Source of the DNA: Omphiscola glabra
Taxonomy: Eukaryota; Mollusca; Gastropoda; Lymnaeidae
NCBI GenBank assembly: GCA_964017045.1
Contig: OZ024794.1
Span: forward strand, 35,693,182-35,757,181
Direction: 5' to 3'
DNA: 64,000 bases
Under the pieces are notes generated by a model that worked only from the letters and a program-made list of their open reading frames with translations, was not told the origin of the DNA and did no database searches. Numbering within the stretch: the first letter of the stretch is position 1; each line of letters begins with the position of its first letter. The position numbers and the translations under genes were made by a program. Shown one piece after another: positions 21,869 through 32,671 of this stretch.

Positions 21869-22305
21869 AGCGTCTCCCAGTGTTAGAAACGACATTTCGG
21901 AGTTGTCCAAATTATTTTTAAAAACTATACCCTGTCACCCCAAACTCCCTCCCCCCCGGCTATGCGCAGAGACCTTCTTGTTGGACTCCAATGTTTTCCA
22001 TGCGTCCTGAAATAGAGAGCCATTTCCATGACATAATATGAGACCTACGTTCATGTTGGAGGAAACACATAGTTTTCAGCCCTGAAGGCCATTACCTGTA
22101 TCCCACCTCTCATCCTTCTCTCCCTCCCTCCCCCCCCCCCCCCACATGTGTCTCTTTGGAAAATACACGACTTGCTATGATTACGAAAACTGGTGGTTCT
22201 CGACTTGTTACTATCAGGAACTTGATGATCACTAAATAGATGCGGATCATAACCGTTATCGCTAATGCATCCAAAGTAATCAAAACGCCATTGCATACCA
22301 CCATC
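21869..22305. other. Unique sequence
   Basis: C runs at 21946-21958 and 22122-22143. No gene recognised. Confidence 0.4.
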
Positions 22306-22307
22306 CG

Positions 22308-22545
22308 AAATCCACTATATTTCCATCTAAACTCCACAAGATTTCCATCTTAACTCCACAAGATTTCCATCTAAACACCACAAGATTTCCATCTAAACAC
22401 CACAAGATTTCCATCTTAACTCCACAAGGTTTCCATCTAAACACCGCAAGATTTCCATCTTAACTCCACAAGATTTCCATCTAAACACCACAAGATTTCC
22501 ATCTAAACACCACAAGATTTCCATCTTAACTCCACAAGATTTTCA
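22308..22545. repeat. 22-bp tandem array, about 11 units
   Basis: Units CCACAAGATTTCCATCTAAA + CA and CCACAAGATTTCCATCTTAA + CT alternate irregularly. The right end decays into ccacaagattttcacactct and similar. Confidence 0.92.
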
Positions 22546-22925
22546 CACTCTACCAGATTTCTATAACAACTCAACAAGAGCTCCATGAAAACTCCAGCAC
22601 AAATTCATCTCGACTCCAGCCCAGCTCCGAATCAACCCCAACCCTATCGTGGTTGCGACATCGGTATTGTTCCGGTCCAGCTCTGTCGAGAGTGTGTTAC
22701 AATTTGAGAAGAGGTGTGGCTAGGCACAGGGGTGCTCAAAAGTGGGGAAGAAATGTTAGGTAAATGGAGCGCTGGGAGTCAAAGGCTAGATCTCTACCAG
22801 ATGGCGACAATCTGTAACGATGCATCTGCACATGCTTTTAGTGTAAATTCTAACAGGTTTCACAGAAGGGCCAAACCTTTTGTCACGCATTGAACTTTTC
22901 CTGCACGAGCTTAATATTCATTATA
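22546..22925. other. Unique sequence with one isolated hAT-like end
   Basis: CAGGGGTGCTCAAAAGTGG at 22729 resembles a hAT terminus, but I found no matching opposite end or duplication. Confidence 0.35.
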
Positions 22926-22996
22926 TGGATCCTCGATGTTGGATGGATCCTCGATGTTGGATGTATCCTCGATGTTGGATGGATCCTCGATGTTGA
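22926..22996. repeat. 18-bp tandem array, 4 units
   Basis: The unit is GGATCCTCGATGTTGGAT, with one variant base (tgtatcc). Sharp borders. Confidence 0.9.
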
Positions 22997-24045
22997 TTTG
23001 GAGTTGAGGGACAAGCTCAGAGCGGAAATATGGATTCTAAAATTTCAATCAAATTATAATATATTTTGATAATTTAATTATTTTTAAAAAATGTTTTATC
23101 GATTCCACGAAAAAATAAAACAAATATTTAAAAAAAACAAGTGATCCCAAAAAAACGTAGAAGATGACCATTTATGGTAGGAGAGTGCGAGTCAAGTGGG
23201 TGTCCATTCATTGGCATTAATAGTGTTAACCGTTGTGTCACTAGAAGTTTAGGGCCTGCGGGAAAAAGGGAATGTTTTGTTTCCCTTGTTTGTGTTTGTG
23301 TGTGTTTATATTGTTGCAGTTTAAGGGCTTTCTTTCTTTCTTTCTTGTTTGTGTTGCTCTGAATGAATGTTACACGTCCAGTGCTCTGTCAACATTGGAA
23401 GATGATTACATTTGAATGCGCCTGGCAGTGTGTGTGTATGGGGGGTGGGGGTGGCGTGTTGTGCTCGTGGTGGGGGGGGAGGGTTATGTAGAAAAGACAT
23501 TCATGGAACTCAACAAGAGAAATGATTATTGATGTGTGATTCATTTTGCACTATTTTAGAATGGATTCCTCAGCAGTGGTAGGGCAGTGATTTGTGCTTG
23601 ACAAGAGCTGTTAAGTCTGGCCGTTCCGTTGATGGTCTCAAAGTCACAAGGACCTACCATTGTCAGTTGGAGGTACAGCTATTAAAAATTCATCAATAGA
23701 TAGTATTCTAAATCTAAAACGAACAATTAGTTCCAAACTGTCGTGAAGGCATTAAAAAATAGATATATAATGACCAATTTTTTGGAGATTTTTTACATTT
23801 TAAAAGTTTTATGCGTTTTTAAAAGGGTATTTCGAAAGAGCTGTATTGTTGTTTATTGTAAGGTATTGAACGTTCACTAGGATGGGGCAAATATGCGCCA
23901 GAAAGAATCATTTAATAGTGTGTAACAACATATAACGGTGTAGACAGCAAGGAGTTCATGATCTTTTTATTGACACAGAATCGTTCGTCTCATTTTAAAG
24001 CTTTTATTTCACTGGACTGAAGTGGGGTTTATTCATTTGTTTGTC
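22997..24045. other. Unique sequence, no gene recognised
   Basis: About 1 kb, AT-rich at the left, with a GT/G-rich stretch near 23430-23480. No coding domain. Confidence 0.5.
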
Positions 24046-24048
24046 GGG

Positions 24049-24372
24049 GTTGGAACTCTTTGCTATGACCATGAGACGTGGTTGGAACTCTTTGCTATAA
24101 CTATGAGACGTGGTTGGAACTCTTTGTTATGACTATGAGACGTGGTTGGAACTCTTTGCTATAACTATGAGACGTGGTTGGAACTCTTTGCTATAACTAT
24201 GAGACGTGGTTGGAACTCTTTGCTATAACTATGAGACGTGGTTGGAACTCTTTGTTATGACTATGAGACGTGGTTGGAACTCTTTGCTATAACTATGAGA
24301 CGTGGTTGGAACTCTTTGCTATGACTATGAGACGTGGTTGGAACTCTTTGTTATGAGATGAGGTTGGAATTT
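24049..24372. repeat. 32-bp tandem array, about 10 units
   Basis: GTTGGAACTCTTTG recurs every 32 bp (24049, 24081 and onward). Variants are ctataac, ctatgac and ttatgac. The last unit is short. Confidence 0.93.
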
Positions 24373-24569
24373 TTTTTTATAAGGTGTCTTGATCTTTGCA
24401 CCAAGTGTTTGTTAGTAAGCTGATCTTGGGCTGTCAAAAAGGAGGAGTTGTGATTATTTTTGTTACAGTACGTTTCAGACTTTGAGTGGCGACTCCTTCA
24501 TATTACATCAGAGCTAAATTTATGCTGCAACAAAATGACATTAGAAGAGGTTTAGCTCCTGAGAGATTC

Positions 24570-26165
24570 ACCGATGAATATCTATATGTATAAAAATGAA
24601 TGTATGTCTGTATGTCTCATATGCGCTCCCACACCATTCATGCGATTGCAACTAAACTTTGATGAGTTGTTAGCCACCCATCTGGGCATTTAACTGCGTC
24701 ATTAAAAAACTTTTCAAATATTTCGTTTTCGGCCGTTGGCCCTTCATTCGTTTTTTTTCTTATACGAGCTTTGTAAAAAATATTTCCATCTGCGCTCCTA
24801 AACCATTCGTTTGAATGCGCTAAATCTTTGTTAAAATGTTGAAAGCAGGCCCACAAAGGTTTGGAAATAATTATAACCGTTTTAAAATATTTCGTCTTGA
24901 GCCAGGGGCCCCATGTTCGTTTTTTCTTATATGAGCTATATAAATATAGTTTCAAACCAAATGCACTCCTACACCATTCTTGCGATTGCGACAAAACTTT
25001 GGTGAGTTGTATTCCATAAGCTCGCGCATTTTACTGGATCATTACAACACTTTTAAAATATTTCGGTTTGGCCGTTGGCCCCAAAATCGTTTTTTTTTCT
25101 TATATGAGCTTTGTAAACAATAGATTTCGTCTGCGCTCCTACACCATTTATTCGAATACGCTAAAACTTTGACGAGATGTTGCGACCATGCCCACAAAGG
25201 TTTTTAAATTATTACAACCGTTTTAAAATATTCCGTTTTGAGCCAGGGGCCCCACGTTCGTTTTTTCTTATAGGAGCTATATAAATATAATTTCAAACCG
25301 TATGCGCTCCTACACCATTTATGCGATTGCAACAAAACTTTGTTGAAAGGTTGTCCATAAGGTCGCGCATGTTAATAAGTAATTACAATACTTTTAAAAT
25401 ATTCCGTTTTCAGCCGTTGGCCCCAAATTCTTTTTTTTTCTTATATGAGCTTTGTACAAAATAATTTCTGTATGCGCTCCTATACCATTCATCTGAATGC
25501 GATAAAACTTTAGTAAAATGTTTTTACCACGTCCGCAAAGCTTTTCAAATTATTACAACCGTTTAAAATATTCTGTTTTGAGCCAGGGGCCCTATGTTCT
25601 ATTTTTCCTATATGAGCTATACAAATAAAATTTCAAACAGAGCTAATGTGTGGATGGATAGATTTTTAATCAAATACAAATAGCGACATTAAATTGTGTG
25701 TGTGACATAATAAGTAGGTTTCTGAATTAATTACAACACTTTTAAAATAATCCGTTTTTGGCCGTTGGCCCCAAAATCGTTATTTTTCTAATATGAGCTT
25801 TGTAAAAAATAATATCCGTATGCGCTCCTATACCATTTATCTGAATGCGATACAACTTCAGTAATATGTTTCTCTCTTTTTAATTTTGTGATATAATAAG
25901 TAGGTTTCTGAAGTAATACAACAATTCTACAATATTCCGTTTGTGGCCGGGGGTCTTAATTCGTTTTCCACCCTTATATTATCTATATAATTATCTATGC
26001 ATTCCTATACCATTCATCCGATTGCGATAAAAACTTTGGTTAATTGATATGCGCGCTCCCGCAAATGTTTCTAAATTAGAACAACATTTTACAATATTTC
26101 GCATGGGCCGATGTCCTTAAATTCGTTTTGTTTTCGTTAACAAACTTTATCAAAATAATTTCAAA
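24570..26165. repeat. Alternating satellite of about 170-bp monomers, about nine monomers
   Basis: TTATATGAGCT-like landmarks occur at about 24760, 24926, 25099, 25268, 25440, 25608, 25789 and 25972. The two monomer types alternate. Type A has GAGCTTTGTAAA, preceded by GCCGTTGGCCCC. Type B has GAGCTATATAAATATA, preceded by GCCAGGGGCCCC. Both include GCGCTCCTACACCATT, GCGATTGCAACAAAACTTTG and TTTTAAAATATTCCGTTTT motifs. Divergence is considerable, so it is old. The left edge (TATATGTATAAAAATGAATG, TGTATGTCTGTATGTC) recalls Helitron/Helentron-associated sequence, which is only a suggestion. Confidence 0.85.
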
Positions 26166-27524
26166 CAGAGCTATAAACACAACCGCCCTTGAACAAATGC
26201 CAACAGACATCAATTTGTAGCAAGAGCAGAGAAAAACATGTTTTTGCATGTTTAGTGTAGAGAGTATTTTTGTTGTTTTTATCAATAAGCTTGAATTTTG
26301 TGACGTATTTTAGAATCGGATATAGCTTTGTAAACGTGTTGTGATTTTGAATAGCAATGATGTAGTAATACATCTATTATATAAGAATGATCTATGCTGA
26401 CCGTAACTCCAAAGATCCGATACGATTTAAATACGTTCCCATTTTTTAAAACAATCATAGTTATTGTCTATTATTTTAAGGAACTCGAATCAATGGTAAT
26501 GCGAAAAATATATTATATATTCGCTTTAATTTTAATAAAATTTCAAGTATTAATAATATAAATGACAAATAAATTTGGAGTAACAACTAAGGAACTATTT
26601 TAAACATTTTATATGTGGTTGAAAGTTATGAAAATTAATAAAACAAATTATGATCAAAGAATTACACTGTAATCACATTTATCGGGGAACCAAAACACCT
26701 GTTGATTTTAGTGCATTTTGTAAGTACGTTCCAAATATTGCGTAATAAATGTAAAAATAATTTGTTCTAAATAAAACGCAAATGACGTCAGAACTAAAAT
26801 TGTCTATTTATTCAATGCAAAAATTTATCTGATTTAATAACCGCGCGTAATAAAATTGATAATGTATTTCCTGTTCCTAAAAGTAAAATTAATAAATATA
26901 ATAGATTGCTTTTTAAATTGCTACAATTTTTTAAAATGAAATACAATTTTTGCTTTTTATTTTTAACGTTTAATAAGTTTTTACTTTTATTCTTTCCAAA
27001 AATATACATTTATGAAATTTATAAATTAGTTTTTTAAAAAAAAACCTAACCTTTAAATATACTTTGAATACGAAAATGCCGTTTAATGCAATAAGTGCAG
27101 CGAAACTACATATCCAAATAGCATCCACTAATACACTTATCACTCATTTAAATAAGAACAAAGCATTTGAAATGCAAAAAAAAATGTTTTTGCGTAAGTA
27201 AGTGGATTACAATCCCGTGGATGATTTTATTAATTTCTTTAAAACTCTGTTTGGGGGAGGGGGGAGGTGTAATTCAATAGTTTAATTTGCACAAGGCAGC
27301 ACACTATACGTCTCATAATGAATTTGACAAATAATTTGCCTTCTTAGGTATATATATATATGGGGGTTAGGAAATAGGGTGTTTACAATTTTATATCTTT
27401 AAATCCAATGATATTACTGTTGTGAAAAATAGATGCTATATTCTCATTTTACGAATTAAGAAAATCAATGACGTTAACAAAACTTAAGTACATTTACAAA
27501 AGTATATCCATGAATATAAAACCC
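26166..27524. other. AT-rich non-coding stretch
   Basis: About 1.36 kb with no coding domain, RNA gene or array recognised. Contains a short (TA)n at 27350-27360. Confidence 0.55.
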
Positions 27525-27785
27525 ATTCATTTTACAAAGAATTACCAGTTTTGGACCGGGGCCCTATAGTAGTTTTTCTGTCTAATATGAGCTATTTAAA
27601 TATAATTTCCATATGAGTTCCTATACTATTCATCTGAATGCGATAAACTTTCAGTGAGTTGTTGTGTGCAGGCCCGCATTAGGTTTCTAAAGAAGTGCAA
27701 ATATTTTACAATATTCCGCTTTGGGCCGGGGGCCTTAAATTCTTTTATTTTCTTATATGAGCTATGTAAATATAACGTTGCATAA
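27525..27785. repeat. Detached monomers of the 170-bp alternating satellite
   Basis: GACCGGGGCCC, ATATGAGCTATTTAAATATA, ATTCATCTGAATGCGATAAA and GGGCCGGGGGCC, then TTATATGAGCTATGTAAATA, repeat the order seen at 24570-26165. Both monomers resemble type B. They lie about 1.4 kb from the main array. Confidence 0.75.
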
Positions 27786-28180
27786 GTGGGTGGAATTACA
27801 TTAAGTATAAACTGTGACATTTCATTAAATATTGAAAGCTTTAAAAAAAACGTTGATTTTCCTATATACATTTTGTCCTTTTCTGCTCATAGAAAAGAAT
27901 TATGGCTCTGCGCCCAAACCTGAAGCAATAATTATTAAAATATCTACTGAATATTATGACGATCGTTTCTGGAGTGTCCAGACGGTGGCTAACGGTTGGA
28001 GAGAGATGTTCTTTACGCACGCACATTGTCCTTAGCTCGATGTTTTCTTATGCAGAGAACTAACAAAGAAAAGAAATAAAGATATTCACTTAAAAGGTTT
28101 AGAATATGAGACGATTTCCGGGTCATGTCGCCTGAAACGATCGCGTTAAAATCTACGTGATGAGCCTTAGGATGTGGTGG
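27786..28180. other. Unique sequence
   Basis: No gene recognised. The short open frames on both strands have no domain. Confidence 0.4.
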
Positions 28181-28182
28181 GC

Positions 28183-28335
28183 ATGTGGCGAGTATGTGGC
28201 GAGTATGTGGCGGGTATGTGGCGGGTAGGAGGCGGGTATGTGGTGGGTATGTGGCGGGTATGTGGCGAGCATGTGGTGAACATGTGGCGAGTATGTGACG
28301 AGGATGTGGCGGGGATGTGGCGGGGATGTGGCGGG
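28183..28335. repeat. 11-bp tandem array, about 14 units
   Basis: The unit is ATGTGGCGGGT, with gagt, gggg, tggg and aacg variants. Strand-asymmetric: the plus strand is G-rich and nearly C-free apart from GGCG. Confidence 0.9.
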
Positions 28336-29243
28336 TGGCTTCCAGTGGATGAGCTTTCGATTCGTCCATGTCATTTTAAAGATATGATGCTCATATCGGT
28401 GTGGGGGGGGGGAAGAGGATGTGGTGACTAAACGAGTGCATATGGTGATCATGTCATTCCACGAGCACACGTGCATGTCCAGCATCTAGGTCATCATTCG
28501 CCTTGAATTCACGAGCTTCTACCCTTCTGTGTTAGAGCCACAGACAATACCATTGGAGAGCGAGACATCTTCGTACGATCTATACCTAAGATGCCCTAAC
28601 CTTACTAGCCATCAATTGTATGGACAGTAGTTATAGTAATATAATCATCTTCAGTTTCCCTCCCAATAAGGGTAACATGACTGGATTATTACTTACAAAA
28701 GATGACAGTTTAGACCCCCCCCCCCCCCCGCGCTTTACAGCAAACAGCCTTCCCGCACGTTCTGAGCTTAGTGCACGTGAATAAAAAAAAGGAAAAAAAT
28801 CACATCAAGAATCACTAAACTAATTCGTCACTTCCTCTAATTAAGCCCGGGGTGAATTAAGGGCTTAGGGGGGCTTTAGGGCACAACCGTTGACGGACAT
28901 TTGAATTCCCCGATGACGCAATCAAATAGCCAGCAATAACGTTGCTTCATCTATAATGGAACACCCAGGAATGCTGCTGCGTTACAACTGTCTGGTCAGA
29001 CCTTGGCCACTGGGCACATTTTCATGAGCGCTACGACCAAAACTTTTACCGACTCTGGTGTTAAGTTCCCCCCATCTTCTTCATGGGGCTATCAAATAAA
29101 TAGTTGATGAACATTGGGTGTGTGTATGGGGGGGGGGGGACATGGCGGCGACATACAAAACAACATACACCTGACACGAGCTGTAAACTAAAATGGTGTG
29201 GCTTCAGCTGCAGTAATAAAAAAGATAACATTTACAAAAATCG
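28336..29243. other. Unique sequence, no gene recognised
   Basis: C run at 28717-28730 and G runs near 28404-28413 and 29130-29140. No coding domain. Confidence 0.45.
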
Positions 29244-29245
29244 CC

Positions 29246-29342
29246 GTTGTAGTACGTCTTTCACGCGTTGTAGTACGTCTTTCACGCGTTGTAGTACGTC
29301 TTTCACGCGTTGTAGTACCTTTTCACGCGTTGTAATACGTCG
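29246..29342. repeat. 21-bp tandem array, about 5 units
   Basis: The unit is GTTGTAGTACGTCTTTCACGC. The last units are shortened or changed (gtaccttttcacgc, gtaatacgtcgtac). Confidence 0.9.
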
Positions 29343-30040
29343 TACTATATTGAATGAACTCAAGTCCCTTATCACAATAAATGTAACTTAAATACCTTAT
29401 TATATACACATGCAGGCTTTAGTTTCCATAAACAACACGCATATAGCGCAGCACGCTGTCAGACAGAAATAAAACACATCCTGCTTCCACAAAGTTCCTT
29501 TCACCACTGCCGCACGACTAAAACGTACGTCACAATACAGACTAGACAATACGTCACAATCAGCCTAAAAATACGTCACTTAAGTCAAGCACGGGAAGAG
29601 CGTTCACTAACTTAAAAAACTCTCGAACACACACCAGCGCGTAATAAAACATAATATTCAGTCGCAGCAATTATCAATGAACTCCCATACTCGACAACTC
29701 TCATAGGGTTAGGTACCCTCAAAGAAGGGGAAGGCGGTTCGGGGGGGGGGGTGTGCGGGGGTTTAAGCAGGAAAGTGGCTCCGGTTTTCCCATTCATTTA
29801 ACGCCACATTTTTTTTAAAGTTCAATAATTGTTCATCGTTGACCCGATTATGATTGCACGGTAGTTCAAAGTCGTGGATGCATTTAAGTTGGTTCCTATT
29901 GAAGCACGTGGTCAGGATGTCTGTTGACACTGTTCACAAAATGTTTTAGTACAGTCATAATGTTAAACACTTTGTTCTTTGCAAAATCCATTCTAATAAC
30001 GCGAATAAATAGCAATACCTACAAACTTGGACTATTCAAT
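29343..30040. other. Unique sequence, no gene recognised
   Basis: TACGTCAC-type words recur loosely at 29520-29580 but do not form a regular array. No coding domain. Confidence 0.45.
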
Positions 30041-30044
30041 ATTT

Positions 30045-30138
30045 TACAATTGTTGGACTTGTCAATAGTTTACTATTGTTGGACTTGTCAATAGTTTACT
30101 ATTGTTGGACTTGTCAATAGTTTACTATTGTTGGACTT
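30045..30138. repeat. 29-bp repeat, about 3-4 units
   Basis: TTGTTGGACTTGTCAATAGT plus TTACTATTG recurs three times, with one partial copy. Confidence 0.85.
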
Positions 30139-30179
30139 TACATGATAATAAAAGGGAAAGACTGCAATCAGATTAGGTG

Positions 30180-30470
30180 AAAGGTATTGAGCGAAAAAAG
30201 TTTGTGAAAACCTGAAAAAAAAAGGGACGCAGTAGGATAATGAAGGTATCGGCAAGAAACCTTCTTCAACGAACAAACAACAGTAAAAACTATATAAAAA
30301 TAAACACTTAGCTGTAAAGTAGTATCCGAGAGGACAACAACAAGAATGCGATAGAACATAAGTAGGCAGGAGAGTTAATACAGGCGAAATGGGACGGACG
30401 AGAGGAAATGTTAATCCACTGCGAAACGTGTTACAAAATAATTCATACGCTAAATCCCACCATATACTCC
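30180..30470 (-). repeat. Dispersed SINE-like repeat, copy 4 (long)
   Basis: In minus orientation it has the core at about 30186-30290 (plus strand: AAACCTGAAAAAAAAAGGGA, GGCAAGAAACCTTCTTCAAC, GAACAAACAACAG). On its plus-strand right side follow GTAGTATCCGAGAGGACA, GATAGAACATAAGTAGGC, GAGTTAATACAGGCGAAA and AATCCACTGCG. The copies at 34800-35520 and 53255-53400 share this extension partly or wholly. The module GAGAGGACA...AAGTAGG is present once here. Confidence 0.65.
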
Positions 30471-30492
30471 AATCAGCAAAACGACACGAAAT

Positions 30493-30672
30493 ACTTCAAT
30501 CATCTAAATGCTACCACATAGGTCAATCATCACTATCCCTCCAAATACTTCAATCATCTAAATGCTACCACATAGGTCAATCATCTCTATCCCTCCAAAT
30601 ACTTCAATCATCTAAATGCTACCACATAGGTCGATCATCTCTATCCCTCCAATTGCTTCAATCATCTCTATT
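30493..30672. repeat. 54-bp tandem array, 3 units
   Basis: ACTTCAATCATCTAAATGCT recurs at 30493, 30547 and 30601, with TACCACATAGGTCAATCATC between. 54 bp equals 18 codons, so the frame stays open, but no gene is supported. Confidence 0.92.
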
Positions 30673-30705
30673 ACTCTATCCCATTAATAATTAATTCCTC
30701 AAAAT

Positions 30706-31290
30706 CAGTGTTTCTAAGATTTAAGTTTGGGACCAGTGCCATATTTATTTATTACCTTATTCTCTTTTTGGCAATAATAATCCATGTTGTGCGGACCGGC
30801 ATCGCAAGGCTAATGTGAAGCAAATTAAGGCTAATGTATCGACAACGTAAGGCCACCGCAAGGCTAATGTACCGGCAACGTAAGGCTCATGTACCGGCAA
30901 CGTAAGGCTAATGTACTGGTAACGTAAGGCTCATGTACCGACACCGTAAGGCTCATGTACCGGCAACCTAAGGCTCATGTACCGGCAACGTAAGGCTCAT
31001 GTACCGGCAACGTAAGGCTAATGTACTGGTAACGTAAGGCTCATGTACCGGCAACGTAAGGCTCATGTACTGGCAACCTAAGGCTCATGTACCGACAACA
31101 TAAGGCTCATGTACCGGCAACGTAAGGCTCATGTACCGGCAACGTAAGGCTCATGTACCGACAACATTAGGCTCATGTACCGGCAACGTAAGGCTCATGT
31201 ACCGGCAACGTAAGGCTCACGTACATGTACCAGCAACGTAAGGCTCATGTACCGGTACCGGTCCACGGACCACCACTTTAGAAAACCTTG
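30706..31290. mobile_element. Possible hAT-like miniature carrying an internal minisatellite
   Basis: The left end is CAGTGTTTCTAAGATTTAAG; the reversed right end is CAAGGTTTTCTAAAGTGGTG, followed by GTCCGTGGACCGG. Both resemble hAT ends of the CAGTGTTTCTCAAAGTGG type. Flanks CTCAAAAT and ATCTAACT agree at 5 of 8. The middle is almost entirely the 22-bp array at 30798-31255. Confidence 0.45.
30798..31255. repeat. 22-bp tandem array, about 20 units
   Basis: The unit is ACCGGCAACGTAAGGCTCATGT. Variants are actggtaacg, accgacaaca and aaggctaatg. It starts from a looser form (ggcatcgcaaggctaatg) at the left. Confidence 0.92.
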
Positions 31291-32446
31291 ATCTAACTTT
31301 CACTCAAAAAATTCATTATCCCCCATGATGCATTTATATGTTAGTCTTTTCTACACTAAAGTAATTAGGTCTCATCTATGTTACAGGATTACTTAACCTT
31401 CTCTTTTTCGCGTACAACTTCTCTTAGATCTGTGATCGTGAACACACATATCCCTAATCTCAAATAAGGTGAAGTTGTGTTTTTATAAAAATTCGATTTC
31501 CTACATATATCTCCACCCCTAGTTACACCAAATGGTACCCAACACAAGATAGTCTTCTTTCAAACACGCCATCTTACTACCACCAACGCTAGACATTTAC
31601 CGACCACTTTTTTTCAAAATTCAAACACATCACCTTTTTAGCCAGCACTCACGCCCGGCAGCACTCTCCAATCGTTCAATTCTCCGTTACCAGCGAGAGG
31701 GTCTGCTATTTTGGATGGTATCTCAGCAGGCAATCAACTCTGCACCGACTGCTGCTAATTGTCCAGAACGCCACGCATCATTACCGCCGCGACTTACACA
31801 CATTGAGTCTCGACACCCCTTGCACCTTTTCGTCCCCATGGCCTTTAGGGGTGGGTGGGTGGGGGGTGGGGGAGGGGGGGTGTGCTATTGCTAAAGGCAT
31901 CACGCCGTTCTGTTTTTGTTAGGCCGCTCTCCAGAGTTCGATCTTGACGTTTAAAAAGCAAAACAAAACACGCTGTTGGTCTTCAAGAGCTCGAGTAGGT
32001 TTCACGTGTTTTCTAAGTTGGGATACGCCTGAGCGAGGGGAGGGTGGGGGTTGCTGCGGGGGGCGGCCCAAAAGCCCCCCTCTGGCATAACTGGGAAATG
32101 GTTTAATCGGCACGGAAAACAACACTTAAGCCAGGACACTTCATTATTAGGACATTTGAAAAAAAGAAGACAGCAATCCATGAAATTAGGAAGGGGAATA
32201 ACTCTCAACCCTAAAGAACATTAACTCGGGGCTCGCCATTACAAGGACGATAACTTTCGCGGTGTGCTTTAAAGATATAATTTAATCACACTTACCGACC
32301 ATTCAACATCTCATCAAGTGGTTTTATTCTCTTAAATGGAGCAGTATTATCACTGTGACTTTCCCTTGGAGAATGTCTTTGAATGTTTTGGGTTTCGGGT
32401 GATATTCTATAAATAAAATTCTAATATCCCGCTGTAAAACATAGTG
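31291..32446. other. Unique sequence, no gene recognised
   Basis: About 1.15 kb. G runs at 31845-31880 and a G/C-rich patch at 32035-32085. No coding domain recognised on either strand. Confidence 0.5.
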
Positions 32447-32671
32447 TACAGGTAGTGACAGTGGGTGATAAACATAGGGTACAGGTAGTGACAGTGGGTG
32501 ATAAACATAGTGTACAAGTAGTGACAGTGGGGGATAAACATAGTGTACAGGTAGTTCAGGTAGTGACAGTGGGGGATAAACATAGTGTACAGGTAGTTCA
32601 GGTAGTGACAGTGGGGGATAAACATAGTGTACAGGTAGTTCAGGTAGTGACAGTGGGGGATAAACATAGTG
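32447..32671. repeat. 33/42-bp tandem array abutting a LINE 3' end
   Basis: The unit GTACAGGTAGTGACAGTGGG plus GGATAAACATAGT is 33 bp at the left. From about 32548, GTACAGGTAGTTCAG is inserted, giving about 42-bp units. The array runs directly into the minus-strand LINE 3' end at about 32672. Confidence 0.92.

Noticed and set aside
22729..22747. hAT element starting CAGGGGTGCTC
   Set aside because: Only one end seen; no opposite terminus or 8-bp duplication found.
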